Made by a program: the position numbers and the translations under genes. A stretch of DNA of 64,000 bases from JAQVCM01 sp040403095 (GTDB lineage: Bacteria > Bacteroidota > Bacteroidia > Flavobacteriales_D > Crocinitomicaceae), in assembly GCA_040403095.1 (NCBI GenBank), contig JBBALI010000014.1, positions 1 to 64,000 on the forward strand. The letters are read 5' to 3'. Of this stretch, positions 41,343-50,644 are shown piece by piece. Position 1 is the stretch's first letter, and every line of letters starts with the position of its first letter. The notes below the pieces were generated by a model. It searched no databases. It saw nothing but the letters and a program-made list of their open reading frames with translations, and had not been told where the DNA came from.

Positions 41343-42098
41343 CTACATCGCTACCACCCTAAATCCCAAATCATCGCCATTGTAATCAGGCACATTTGTT
41401 CCTCGTCTCGCAGCGCGACAAAATCTTGATGCAAAAAACCAACTTGCGCCACGAATTGGGTGATAAATTCCTTTTTCTGGTCCCTTTGGATCAGTTTGCG
41501 GTTCTTTGGAATATGGACCATAAAAATCGCTGCACCATTCCCAAACATTTCCATGCATGTCGTATAATCCAAAAGCATTTGGTTCGAAACTTCCAACTGG
41601 CATTGTTTTCTTTCTAAAAATTCCTTTTTCTCCTTTATTGTAGGTATAATTTCCATCAAAATTTGCTTGATCTGTGGAAATATTTTTTCCAGTGTAAAAA
41701 GGCGTTTTTGCACCAGCGCGACAAGCGTATTCCCATTCTGCTTCAGTTGGCAATCTTGCACCAAGCCAAGTTGCAAAAGCATTTGCATCTACCCAAGAAA
41801 CGTGAATTACTGGACGATTTGCTCGTCCAAAACCTTCGTCTTTGGGTTTTACTCTTCCTGTTGCGTCGCAGAATAAATCGTATTGTTCAAAAGTAACTTC
41901 AAATTTGCTCATTTTGAATGCACTGACTGTGACTTCATGCTGTACCTCATCGTCATAACGATCAACTTCAGTGATTGGACTTCCCATCGTAAAAGTGCCC
42001 TCAGGAATTTCAACAAATTCGATGGTAGGTTTTGTTTGGGAAAATCCACAATTAAAAAAAGCGATAATCAATGCAACTAAGAAATAGGTGTTTTTCAT
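41343..42098 (-). CDS. Secreted formylglycine-generating enzyme (FGE/SUMF1) family protein
   Basis: 251 residues with a signal peptide (MKNTYFLVALIIAFFNCGFSQ). The FGE-sulfatase fold signatures are clear: PEGTFTMGSPITEVDRYDDE, MSKFEVTFEQYDLFCDATGR, RLPTEAEWEYACRAGAKTP, FGLYDMHGNVWEWCSDFYG and the end GFRVVAM. Active FGEs need two cysteines. The usual aligned positions are not certain here, and most Bacteroidota members of this family are not proven sulfatase activators. No sulfatase gene is adjacent. Confidence 0.88.
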   Translation of the reverse strand: MKNTYFLVALIIAFFNCGFSQTKPTIEFVEIPEGTFTMGSPITEVDRYDDEVQHEVTVSAFKMSKFEVTFEQYDLFCDATGRVKPKDEGFGRANRPVIHVSWVDANAFATWLGARLPTEAEWEYACRAGAKTPFYTGKNISTDQANFDGNYTYNKGEKGIFRKKTMPVGSFEPNAFGLYDMHGNVWEWCSDFYGPYSKEPQTDPKGPEKGIYHPIRGASWFFASRFCRAARRGTNVPDYNGDDLGFRVVAM

Positions 42099-42116
42099 CT
42101 GAAATTTTATTTTTTT

Positions 42117-42839
42117 TTAGGGATTCATTCGATTAAAAGTTTCCGCAATGGCTTCAGGATTTGCTTTTGAAACAATTTCGCTGAAACCAAATGTCAATTC
42201 AGTTTTTCCTGCTTTCAATTGTTCAAAAATAGCACTCACAAAATCTGAAACTGCTGGTTGACCATCGTGCAAACCAATTCCGCCAAGATCAGTATTTAAC
42301 GCTGGAGGAATAACTTCGATTACTTCAATATTTTTAGACTTCAACATGTGTCTCAAAGACATTGTAAAGGAATGAAAAAATGATTTGGTAGCGCAATAAA
42401 TAGGAACTTTTGAAAGTTGCACAAATGCCAAGCCTGAAGTTACATTGATGATTGTGTCTAATGATTTGAGATTTACAAACAAGGAAGTTAAATGTACAGG
42501 TGCCATCAAGTTTGTCTCAATTTCATTTGACGCTTTCGAATAAAAATCATCATCAGAAACATGCATCCAATTTTGAAGTCCTGCGTTATTGACTAAAACA
42601 TTTAGATCTGAATGGTTTTGAGAAATCCAATTGAACAGTTCAATTCTTTCTGCTTCAATGGATAAATCACACACTTTTGTAATGACATTTGGGAACTTTT
42701 CTTTTACTTCTTGTAATCGATCTGCTCTCCTGCCACAAATAATAATGGTATTATTTTCTTGAATAAATCTTTCTGTTAATCCTAAACCGATTCCACTTGC
42801 ACCTCCGGTGATCAATATTTTGTTGTTTGCTAATTTCAT
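42117..42839 (-). CDS. Short-chain dehydrogenase/reductase (DltE-like)
   Basis: 240 residues. The cofactor motif is ITGGASGIGLGLTERFI, then VNNAGLQNWMHV (NAG motif) and the catalytic Tyr/Lys in VPIYCATKSFFHSF, with Ser in INVTSGLAFV. The AGLQ and the following D-E pattern resemble the DltE-type SDR group. A Rossmann-fold NAD(P)-dependent oxidation or reduction of an alcohol is expected; the substrate is unknown. Its stop is 18 bases from the start of the FGE-like gene. Confidence 0.88.
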   Translation of the reverse strand: MKLANNKILITGGASGIGLGLTERFIQENNTIIICGRRADRLQEVKEKFPNVITKVCDLSIEAERIELFNWISQNHSDLNVLVNNAGLQNWMHVSDDDFYSKASNEIETNLMAPVHLTSLFVNLKSLDTIINVTSGLAFVQLSKVPIYCATKSFFHSFTMSLRHMLKSKNIEVIEVIPPALNTDLGGIGLHDGQPAVSDFVSAIFEQLKAGKTELTFGFSEIVSKANPEAIAETFNRMNP

Positions 42840-42885
42840 GTTTGATTTTGTTTGTTAGTTATACTTGCTTTGTTTGACCTTAAGT

Positions 42886-44346
42886 TTATTCGACAATTAA
42901 TTTCTCACAGTACTTTGAATTTCCATCATCAATTTTTACAAAATACATTCCCTTTGAAAGGAAATCCAATGTAATTTCTTTTTTAGTTTCATTGTAAATT
43001 TCCTCTACAAAAACTTTCTCACCAAAAAGATTAAAAATCTCAATCAAACCATTATTTACAGTTTCTGAAAAATCCACATTAAACTGACTAGATGTTGGAT
43101 TTGGATAAATTTCAATAGATTTATTATCTTTCACTACATCAAGAATACCAGCAGTTTGACTGCAAAGACGATTTAAAAAATCAATACTTTCAAAATTATA
43201 ATCGCTGTAAAATTTGTGTTCTGCATTTGAAGCAGCGATTTGATTTAAAACCTCTAGTCTTTGCTCATTTGTGAGTCCGACGAAACTTGTATAGAGTGCA
43301 GGAGTAGCCAAAATATGATTTTTAATTGTATCAGAATGTAACGCAAAGTTTTCGCTGTCTAATTGCACGTTGCTTAATAATTGATTAAAAATTGCCTGTG
43401 AAGTAGCAACCGAAACGCCAGGAATCCTTGCAAATCTTTGCGGATAAATCGGTTGTTTATCAATTATTTTATAATCATGACAGATATCTCTGGATTGCAG
43501 CGTAGAATCATTTTGCCAAGCTTCATAATTTCCAACCGGACCAACTTCAGCATTGTCATCATATTTAGCCATACGAAAAGCAAAGGGATTATTTCTAACA
43601 CCAAAAATCGGTTGAGCAGAAGATGCACAATAAGAAATTCCTGCTTTGTAATTCAGCGCATAAGAAATGATAGCAGAAAATGAACCGCCATTACTCATTC
43701 CTACAGAGAATTTAGGTAAAGTTGAAATTAAATCTCCACGATTGACAAAAGTGTCTGTAATGATTTTTATATTTTTATAATCGATTCCATTCACTGTGTC
43801 TATTGGAAATCCTTGCCATCTCAATTTTCCGTCACCATTTAGATCAGTATTCAAAGTAATTTCTTCTGCTTCTGTCACTATGATTGCAAAAGTATCCGCA
43901 ATGGCGCGGTTTACAAAACTTCTATACTCAACAGTGTTAATCCAATTGGAAGCCGAACCACTTGTACCATGAAAAAGATACAACAGACCTTTCGAATTTG
44001 GTGGAAAAAATGAATAAACATTCTTCAAATTGTCGGCTCCCATGATTTGTTCATAATTGATATTGTATGCCGGCATATTAGCGATTTGAGAGGTCACAGT
44101 AACATCTTGATTTGGCATTATCAGTATTGTGTGCCATTCATTTGGATTTGCCAAAAATTGAAAATTGCCATTCCAAGTGGAAAAAGTTTTGGTATTATCA
44201 TAGGCTTCGGACCAAATATGAACCGTATCACCAACTTGATAAGAACCTGAGCCATAACCACCATTAACGGTTAAATTATAAAATTGAGCTTTTAGACCGT
44301 TAAAAAATAGAACGACCAAGATTAAAGTAAATAAATGTTTTTTCAT
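42886..44346 (-). CDS. T9SS type A sorted alpha/beta hydrolase (esterase-like)
   Basis: 486 residues with a signal peptide (MKKHLFTLILVVLFFNGLKAQ). An N-terminal repeat-like domain (LTVNGGYGSGSYQVGDTVHI, the InlB/BACON-like 'G-x-G-x-Y-x-x-G-x-x-V' pattern) is followed by an alpha/beta hydrolase core. That core has LLYLFHGTSGSASNW at the oxyanion loop and GMSNGGSFSA as the nucleophile elbow. The last 80 residues are a T9SS sorting domain (IEIYPNPTSSQFNVDFS ... KGMYFVKIDDG). A secreted esterase/peptidase role is likely. The upstream membrane protein gene starts 17 bases beyond. Confidence 0.83.
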   Translation of the reverse strand: MKKHLFTLILVVLFFNGLKAQFYNLTVNGGYGSGSYQVGDTVHIWSEAYDNTKTFSTWNGNFQFLANPNEWHTILIMPNQDVTVTSQIANMPAYNINYEQIMGADNLKNVYSFFPPNSKGLLYLFHGTSGSASNWINTVEYRSFVNRAIADTFAIIVTEAEEITLNTDLNGDGKLRWQGFPIDTVNGIDYKNIKIITDTFVNRGDLISTLPKFSVGMSNGGSFSAIISYALNYKAGISYCASSAQPIFGVRNNPFAFRMAKYDDNAEVGPVGNYEAWQNDSTLQSRDICHDYKIIDKQPIYPQRFARIPGVSVATSQAIFNQLLSNVQLDSENFALHSDTIKNHILATPALYTSFVGLTNEQRLEVLNQIAASNAEHKFYSDYNFESIDFLNRLCSQTAGILDVVKDNKSIEIYPNPTSSQFNVDFSETVNNGLIEIFNLFGEKVFVEEIYNETKKEITLDFLSKGMYFVKIDDGNSKYCEKLIVE

Positions 44347-44363
44347 CTTTGTTTCATTTTAGG

Positions 44364-45245
44364 CTATTTGACTTTGTTTTTATTTGCTATTTTCACTGAC
44401 TTAGGCCTAAACGGCAATCGATATCCAATTCCAAAAGTGTATCTAAATCGAAGTTTATCCACTACGTAAAGTGTTGGTAAATCAACAATTTCATTTGTGA
44501 TGATTGGATAATAAAAGTCAAAGTTAATAACAATATTTTTGATTGGCCTCAATGTAATTCCAATTCCCAATGTAAAATCAAAAGCTTTTTTTGGAATTAA
44601 AATATTAGATTGTGTAAAGGTTGAATCCCAAGAAAAATTGTTTGATGGAGTCGGATTTAAATCCCAGTAACTTACTCTTTTCTTGGTTGAATAGTTGACT
44701 TCATTATTCAACTTTGTGGTGTAAGAATGTGAAAATTTCAGTTTTGGAATGATATTAAACCAACGATTCGGTTTGAAAATTTTTATGCCTAAACCAAATC
44801 CCAAAAGTAACCTTTGATTGGTATATGCTAAATATTGTTTCTCTTCATAATAATCAGTAAATGTTCCAAAAGGTACATGCGGATGGTAATATACCCTGCT
44901 ATTTCTTTGAGAAACTTCATTTTTATGGTTTTCAATTGACGCTGAAAAATTTAAAAAAAGTCTCGAAAGAGCATAATTTACATTTAAACCAATGCCTGAA
45001 TATGCTCTCATGTCAATTGGTTTGTACGAAGTATATTCTCCACAATTTCCGCAACTAGTTGGATATGAATATTCAGGAACTTTATTATCATCAATGATTT
45101 TAAAAGTTCTCGATCCGATTTCGTAAAAAGGTTGAAATTCTAAATTCTGTAAAACGTCTGTTTGTTCAACCATCATTTGATTAGATTCTTGTGCAAGGAT
45201 ATACAATGAATTCAAACTTATTAAAATTGTAGAAATTGTTTTCAT
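44364..45245 (-). CDS. Predicted outer-membrane beta-barrel protein of unknown function
   Basis: 293 residues from the ATG at 45245 (MKTISTILISLNSLYILAQ, a signal peptide). The longer frame starts at 45254. The body has amphipathic strands (YSGIGLNVNYALSRLFLNFS; RLLLGFGLGIKIF; DFTLGIGITLRPIKNIVINF) and ends with a Gly/Phe-rich strand then a basic tail (RPKSVKIANKNKVK). The CGNCGEYTS motif near residue 60 is a possible metal or disulfide site. No family recognised. It starts 255 bases after the sigma factor gene, which has no other gene in between. Confidence 0.72.
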   Translation of the reverse strand: MKTISTILISLNSLYILAQESNQMMVEQTDVLQNLEFQPFYEIGSRTFKIIDDNKVPEYSYPTSCGNCGEYTSYKPIDMRAYSGIGLNVNYALSRLFLNFSASIENHKNEVSQRNSRVYYHPHVPFGTFTDYYEEKQYLAYTNQRLLLGFGLGIKIFKPNRWFNIIPKLKFSHSYTTKLNNEVNYSTKKRVSYWDLNPTPSNNFSWDSTFTQSNILIPKKAFDFTLGIGITLRPIKNIVINFDFYYPIITNEIVDLPTLYVVDKLRFRYTFGIGYRLPFRPKSVKIANKNKVK

Positions 45246-45509
45246 AAATGTCATTCAAAGTTGGTTTAAATTTAAAACGAAAGGTACCTAATTTCAGTTG
45301 GTTAGTCGAAAATAATTATTTTTTCTCATTAATTACTTTTTGGCAAACAAAATAACAATCTATTTGATCCAATTGCATAAATTTGATTTATAAAAAGGAA
45401 TTTTTACGATATGAAATTAGATCAAGTTTTTAAGCGGTAAACTGTTCATAAATTATCGTTCTTGGCAGTTACAATTAGTAAAAAGAAGGTCACAATCTTG
45501 GCAAATAAT

Positions 45510-46760
45510 TTAGCGCTTCAATCTATTTAAATGGTTTTCAATGGTTTTTTTATCATGATTTGATTTTGCCAAGTTATAGGCGGTTTCAAAATGGGAAATT
45601 GCATTTTTATTGTCTAAATCGGCATACAAATTCCCCAGAAGAGAATGATAAAAGTGATTGTCTTTAAGGTCTAATTTTAGTGCTTCATTTAAAGCTTTTT
45701 CCTTGCCCAGGACTTTTGAAAGCGCATACGTTCGATTCAAAGCCAACACAGGTGAATATTCAATTTGCAATAATTGATTGTATAATTGTAAAATACTTTC
45801 CCATTTTGACAGGTTTTCAATTTTGGTTGAATGCCAATACGCGATTGATGCTTCTAAATGATATTTTGAAATTTCTTGTCCTTTGGCGCTTTCTATTAAA
45901 AAATAATTTCCTTTTGCAATAAGTGCATCATTCCACAGATTTTGGTCTTGCTCTTCATATAAAATAGGTTCGCCAATTTCATTTTCTCTTGCATCAAAAC
46001 GCGAGGCATGGAAGCACATTAAGGCCATTAAAGCATTTACAATTGGTTTGTTTGTGGTTTGATTTTCTATCAAAAAATAGTTTAATCGCATAGCTTCTAA
46101 ACAAAGTTCTTTTCGCAATTGGGTTTTCTGTGAACTTGAATGATAGCCTTCATTAAAAAGCAAATATAAGGTGGTTAAAACATTTTCTAATCTTTTGTTT
46201 ATTTCAGTATCATCAGGCAATTCAATTTTAATGTTTTCAAGTCTCAGTTTTTCTTTGGCTCGGAATAGTCGTTTGTTAATGGTTTCTTTGTTTGTTAAAA
46301 ATGCATCTGCAATTTCATCAATTCCAAAACCACAAAGAATTTTTAGTGCTAAACCAATTTGAGCTTCAGTTGGAATGATAGGATTACATATGGCAAAAAT
46401 CATTTGTAATTGACTATCGGTTATATTTTTTACTGATAAATCAATTTCAAAATCGTCGATTGGTTTCTGATTGTATTTTATTTCAATCGCTATTTTTTCT
46501 GAAAAATTTTGGTGACGTTTAAAATAATCTTTGGTTTTATTTTTGGCCACAACATACAACCAAGCGGTTGGATTTTCGGGAATACCTTTTAAACTCCAGG
46601 TTTCAGTAGCCAATAAAAATGTGTCGTTTGTTATATCTTCAGCAATTTCAATGTGAACAATACCAAACAACTTACAGAGTACAGAAACTATCTTTCTGTA
46701 CTCTGTTTTGAAAAGTTGCGGAATTAATTCGTTTTCGATCAATTTAATTTGCCATTTCAA
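45510..46760 (-). CDS. RNA polymerase ECF sigma factor with C-terminal TPR-like domain (ECF42-type)
   Basis: 416 residues. The sigma-70 region 2 is at about 15-80 (YRKIVSVLCKLFG ... AEDITNDTFLLATETWSLKG) and region 4 at about 130-195 (PIIPTEAQIGLALKILCGFG, then EIADAFLTNKETINKRLFRAKEKLR). The C-terminal 210 residues are the helical DUF6596-type extension found in ECF42 factors (YLLFNEGYHSSSQKTQLRKE, VNALMALMCFHASRFDAREN, PVLALNRTYALSKV). The start overlaps the YCII-domain gene by 17 bases, the diagnostic ECF42 arrangement. The target regulon is unknown. Confidence 0.9.
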   Translation of the reverse strand: MKWQIKLIENELIPQLFKTEYRKIVSVLCKLFGIVHIEIAEDITNDTFLLATETWSLKGIPENPTAWLYVVAKNKTKDYFKRHQNFSEKIAIEIKYNQKPIDDFEIDLSVKNITDSQLQMIFAICNPIIPTEAQIGLALKILCGFGIDEIADAFLTNKETINKRLFRAKEKLRLENIKIELPDDTEINKRLENVLTTLYLLFNEGYHSSSQKTQLRKELCLEAMRLNYFLIENQTTNKPIVNALMALMCFHASRFDARENEIGEPILYEEQDQNLWNDALIAKGNYFLIESAKGQEISKYHLEASIAYWHSTKIENLSKWESILQLYNQLLQIEYSPVLALNRTYALSKVLGKEKALNEALKLDLKDNHFYHSLLGNLYADLDNKNAISHFETAYNLAKSNHDKKTIENHLNRLKR

Positions 46761-47088
46761 TTACAGTTCTGACTTCAACGTGACCGCCAATATCTAAAAT
46801 TGGACAACCTTCTGCTAACTTCATGGCTTCATCAATATTTGTCGCTTTTACAATGATGTAACCTCCAATTATTTCTTTTACTTCAGCATAAGGTCCATCA
46901 ACAACTACATTATTTGGCTTCAAGATTTTCCCTGCAGAACTCAAACGGTTTGTACTTAAAAATTTTCCTTGTGCTGCAATTCCCCCAATCCAATCTTGCC
47001 ATTGTTTAATGCTTGCTTGCATTTGTTCTGGTGTAGGTTTAACAGATGGATTGTACTCATTTCTAAAAATCATCATAAATTCTGTCAT
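46744..47088 (-). CDS. YCII-related (DGPF) domain protein, partner of the ECF42 sigma factor
   Basis: 114 residues, a dimeric alpha-beta barrel YCII domain with the family motif VVDGPYAEVKEIIGGYIIVKA and the start MTEFMMIFRNEYNP. In ECF42 systems such a protein is always encoded next to the sigma factor. Its exact biochemical role is not established. The overlap with the sigma factor gene implies co-translation. The 235 bases upstream include a 30-codon ORF (47184-47276, minus strand, start MEKNRCENSK) that may be a remnant. Confidence 0.88.
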   Translation of the reverse strand: MTEFMMIFRNEYNPSVKPTPEQMQASIKQWQDWIGGIAAQGKFLSTNRLSSAGKILKPNNVVVDGPYAEVKEIIGGYIIVKATNIDEAMKLAEGCPILDIGGHVEVRTVIEMAN

Positions 47089-47323
47089 TTTTCTTCTTTT
47101 TAAATGGTTAAAATTACTTGTTTACAATTCTATAACGATTGCCATTTTAAGAATTGGACAACTTTTTGAAAATTATTTCAGACCTATTCACATTCTTCCA
47201 CTAACTTTTCATAATCCTCTGAAAATATGGCTTTAGAAGATTTAAATTTACTATTTTCACACCTATTTTTTTCCATTTCCAAAAAAAATATTTATTCAAA
47301 AAATTAAAAATATCGATTTTCTT

Positions 47324-48991
47324 TTATTCAAAAACAACTTTTTTAGATATCCAGTTATCTCTAGATTTAAGTAATACAAAGTATATACCGATAGGATATT
47401 CAGAAATGTTAATTGCGAATGACTTTTCTTTAATCAATTCAGTGTTTTTATAAATTGTTCTTCCTAAATAATCAATGATTTCAATCTGAGAAAGAAATGT
47501 TGTGTCGTTTTCTAATTCAATGTTAAGAATTTGGTTTGCTGGATTTGGATATACTTGAACAGAATTTTCATTTACTACATTTTCACTAATTCCAAGATTT
47601 TCTGCACATATAAGTGTGTTTGAATTTGAATTTTCGATAATTCCAATTGGTGTTAATACATGATTTGCAAAACCGGCATAACTACCTGAGTAGAAACTAC
47701 ATCTAAAAGCCTGATTTTGTGCAGGAGTTGAACTCTGAGAAATAATTCCTGTGGACGAAACAGGATTGACGTATGTCCAAAGTGGATTTCCTAAAGAATC
47801 AATTTCAGTAAAAATTCCATTGGGACCGCTACAAAAAATTACATTTCCGTTAGAAAGTTGTTGCGCACCCGAAATGTTTTGTGCGTAAAAATTGTTTTCG
47901 TTATTTGCATTGTAAATCCATGAAGTGGAGCTCGGAGAATAAGGTAAATTAGCGGAGTAATTAAATCCATCAACTGGAGTATTAATGATTTCAATGGTTG
48001 AGTAATTTCCACCCGTTCTGCCATTTCCATTGTTAAAAATCATAATTTCGTTTTGATGTGGCAAATTACTTTCTATCCAATTTGCGTTGTGTTGTCCAAA
48101 TAATTTTTGATCTGCGACATTTCCATTATCATACGCTTGAGGATTTCCCCAACGATACAATAAATCTCCACCCCTACCTGAGTTCCCACCAACATTGCCT
48201 GCAGCTTGGGCAGTTGTGGTACTATGGTCAATGATCCAAACTTCATCAAAAGAATGTGAACTGACAAGTATTTGGTCTAAACTCGCATTGTAATCAATTG
48301 AGTTCAAGTGTATCCAATCTTTGCCATTTGTTGCATTTGAACTCGCGCTGTAATTTACATTTATCAGCTCTGGATTAGAAGAAATTGTGCCAAAATTTGA
48401 TTTAGTATTGTCAAAATCTTGTACCAAATGATCCCACAGATGCCATTCCCAAACAATGACACCGCCACTTAACCCAATAGGTTGAATTTCAATTATTTTT
48501 TCACTCCAAACAGTGGTTGTAGTTAAAGCCGGATTTCGTCCTTTGGAAATGGCTTCTGCAAATGTTTTAGATTCCCAAACTATTGCTAAAACATTTCCAT
48601 TTGGTAAAGCTTTAATGTCATGGTGTTGGCACTGAGATGTATCAGAAATCATATAATTCCAAGATACAGTTCCGTCCCAATTAATTTTTTCAATAATTCC
48701 ACCCTTTCCTCCTGAATTAAAAGTTGAATTATTGGTATTTCCCGCTCTTAACAAAGTTCCGTCAGCTAAAATATAACACGATTGACCAGGTTTATAAGTA
48801 CTTGGCCAAGTTTTGACTTGCTCTCCACATTTGTCAATCAAAAAAGTTGTCGTACTTCCAATGGGTGCAAATAAAACATAACCATCATCTAAAGTGCCAG
48901 CATCGTGTTGAATAAGTCCAACTGTGATTTGTTCAAATGAATTATTTGTGAAAAAAAACAATAAAAAAAGGGTGTAAAATAATTTCAACAT
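47324..48991 (-). CDS. T9SS type A sorted arylsulfotransferase (ASST)-like protein
   Basis: 555 residues from the ATG at 48991 (MLKLFYTLFLLFFFTNNSFEQ, a signal peptide). The frame also has an ATG at 49000. The main part resembles the Arylsulfotran_2/ASST beta-propeller: IGLIQHDAGTLDDGYVLFAP, IIEKINWDGTVSWNYMISDT, HHDIKALPNGNVLAIVWESK, VVWEWHLWDHLVQDFD and FGQHNANWIE. The conserved His-rich HHD site is present. The C-terminal 80 residues are a T9SS sorting domain (VQVYPNPANQILNIELEND ... PIGIYFVLLKS). Whether it transfers sulfate or is a binding propeller cannot be decided. Confidence 0.82.
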   Translation of the reverse strand: MLKLFYTLFLLFFFTNNSFEQITVGLIQHDAGTLDDGYVLFAPIGSTTTFLIDKCGEQVKTWPSTYKPGQSCYILADGTLLRAGNTNNSTFNSGGKGGIIEKINWDGTVSWNYMISDTSQCQHHDIKALPNGNVLAIVWESKTFAEAISKGRNPALTTTTVWSEKIIEIQPIGLSGGVIVWEWHLWDHLVQDFDNTKSNFGTISSNPELINVNYSASSNATNGKDWIHLNSIDYNASLDQILVSSHSFDEVWIIDHSTTTAQAAGNVGGNSGRGGDLLYRWGNPQAYDNGNVADQKLFGQHNANWIESNLPHQNEIMIFNNGNGRTGGNYSTIEIINTPVDGFNYSANLPYSPSSTSWIYNANNENNFYAQNISGAQQLSNGNVIFCSGPNGIFTEIDSLGNPLWTYVNPVSSTGIISQSSTPAQNQAFRCSFYSGSYAGFANHVLTPIGIIENSNSNTLICAENLGISENVVNENSVQVYPNPANQILNIELENDTTFLSQIEIIDYLGRTIYKNTELIKEKSFAINISEYPIGIYFVLLKSRDNWISKKVVFE

Positions 48992-49161
48992 ACAGCTCAA
49001 TTATTAGTTTCAATTATTAAAAGAAATTTCACTTTGAATAAAAAAAATGAAAATTTAAAGCATTTCCTTCGAATAGAATTTCTTAGAATAAAAGTAGCCA
49101 ATTAATTTCAGATTAAATAAAAATCAAAGTATATATGTTAAAAAAGACAAAGCAAAGTAAA

Positions 49162-49863
49162 TCAACAAATCAACAGCAAACGCTTCTCTCCTATTCTTTC
49201 TGATGGTGCGCGGTGAATACAAGGCAAACATGCACTTTCTGGGTGATCGACTGCCAATCGCCACAAATTTCCGATTCCCAAGTTGAATGGAATGGCTGAT
49301 GATTTGCCTTGATAATGCAAATCAAAGAAATTTTCGGTCAAAAAAGCATCAAAATCTTCCTGTCTTCCTTGAAATAATTTTCTGAGTTCCGCTCTGATTT
49401 CTGGAATAAGCACTTTTTGTTCTGCTTCTGCATTTGAAATCAATTCGCTAGCAGCACCAAAATAAGTGCATAAAAATGTGGCTGTTGGAATCGGTGAACG
49501 ATCTACATGGTAAGAATAAACATCTGTTGGAAAAAACGGAAAACTGTCATCTCGTTCATAAAACTCAATGATATTGAGCGAAGGTGAAGAGCCATAATCT
49601 TGCAATAATTGGTAATCATTCAAAAGAATTTCGCGCGCTAAATTGCCTTGTTGACTTAATTTCAAATCGTGAAGTTCATCTAAATCAATTTCCTGTAAAT
49701 TCTCTGTAATTTCAAATTTATCGACAATTTCAGCAAAATCACCTTCTAAAGTTCGATCCCAGCAAATGGCATTCATCTCTCGCAGAAAAGGCGTTGAAAC
49801 AAGTGCTTCGAAACTTGAAACTTTTTGGATTTGATTTTCAAAAGGTGATAAATCTTGTTTCAT
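49162..49863 (-). CDS. Uncharacterised protein, possibly DUF1826-like
   Basis: 233 residues, no signal peptide. The second half contains VYSYHVDRSPIPTATFLCTY and CIHRAPSERIGEKRLLLI. The spacing of the His-x-Asp pair and the downstream His-Arg-x-Pro ... Glu-x-Arg-Leu-Leu pattern resembles the DUF1826 family and more generally a double-stranded beta-helix iron-binding site. I judge this from memory and the similarity is distant. The N-terminal half is acidic and helical. It is a single gene, divergent from nothing obvious. The function is unknown. Confidence 0.62.
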   Translation of the reverse strand: MKQDLSPFENQIQKVSSFEALVSTPFLREMNAICWDRTLEGDFAEIVDKFEITENLQEIDLDELHDLKLSQQGNLAREILLNDYQLLQDYGSSPSLNIIEFYERDDSFPFFPTDVYSYHVDRSPIPTATFLCTYFGAASELISNAEAEQKVLIPEIRAELRKLFQGRQEDFDAFLTENFFDLHYQGKSSAIPFNLGIGNLWRLAVDHPESACLPCIHRAPSERIGEKRLLLIC

Positions 49864-49923
49864 TGGAGAGTTAAATTTATGATTGATTTTAGCTTTATCA
49901 TTCTGTTTTCACGAAGTTAATAT

Positions 49924-50085
49924 TTATTCAATCATTCTCATTTCAAATCTACCAATCCGACCTTTCGATTTAAATTTGCGCGCATGAAATACTCCCGACT
50001 CATTTAGTATTTCGCATTCACCTTGCCAAGAACCAGAATTTTCATCCCAATAACCATCGTAAATTACCTCGTGACCATTACTTGC
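49924..50085 (-). pseudogene. Gene remnant (53 codons, no start)
   Basis: An open frame on the minus strand encodes a protein-like peptide that contains HEVIYDGYWDENSGSWQGEC, and later KFKSKGRIGRFEMRMIE before the stop. It is bounded upstream by an in-frame TAA and has no usable start codon. The conserved look (repeated W/G/E spacing, charged C-terminus) suggests the 3' end of a decayed gene rather than chance. I do not recognise the family. Confidence 0.4.
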
Positions 50086-50138
50086 TTAATCAGCAATTAG
50101 TTCTCTGTTTTTATATTGGTTGGTTGAAAGTTGTACTA

Positions 50139-50510
50139 TTAAATTCTACTAGGATTTAATTTATGAAAGTAAAAATATGAAACTGCCAATATTGACATAA
50201 CAATCAAAGGGAAAAATGTTTGTCCATTGATTCCGTCCACTGCTCCGTGGCTGATAGATGCAAAAATAAAGGCAAAAGCAAAACCTGAATAGGCCCATTC
50301 TTTTAATCTTTTTGGAACTTGAGGAATAATTAAAACCAGTACACCCAACACTTTGAAAACAACCAAAGCATTTCCAAAATATGAAGGATAGCCTAAATGT
50401 CTAATTCCTTCTTTTGCTAATTCAGTTTGAGAAGTCAATGCGGGCATAACTCCTTCAAATAAAGCAATGATAATTGTCGCTGTCAAAAAAAATATTTTGT
50501 CTTTTTTCAT
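50139..50510 (-). CDS. DoxX-like family membrane protein
   Basis: 123 residues with four membrane segments and the DoxX/DoxX_2-like pattern: a first-helix EGVMPALTSQTELAKEGIRHLGYP and a following helix FKVLGVLVLIIPQVPKRLKEWAYSG. DoxX-like proteins are small four-helix membrane proteins. Roles in quinone or redox stress have been proposed for some but are not general. Nothing indicates a partner here. A gene remnant lies just downstream. Confidence 0.86.
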   Translation of the reverse strand: MKKDKIFFLTATIIIALFEGVMPALTSQTELAKEGIRHLGYPSYFGNALVVFKVLGVLVLIIPQVPKRLKEWAYSGFAFAFIFASISHGAVDGINGQTFFPLIVMSILAVSYFYFHKLNPSRI

Positions 50511-50644
50511 CTTTAATTATTAAACTATTTCAACTTACAAAATCCAATAAATTGGAGTATTTTCTTGACCGAAGATAAAAATTATTTGGAAATGTAAGTT
50601 GCATAAATGGAAGAATTTAAGTTCAAATATGATTTTAAAAATTA

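Noticed and set aside
41343..42098. Sulfatase-activating enzyme for a neighbouring sulfatase
   Set aside because: No sulfatase gene lies nearby, and the phosphodiesterase at 29258-30211 is distant and lacks a clear CxPxR motif.
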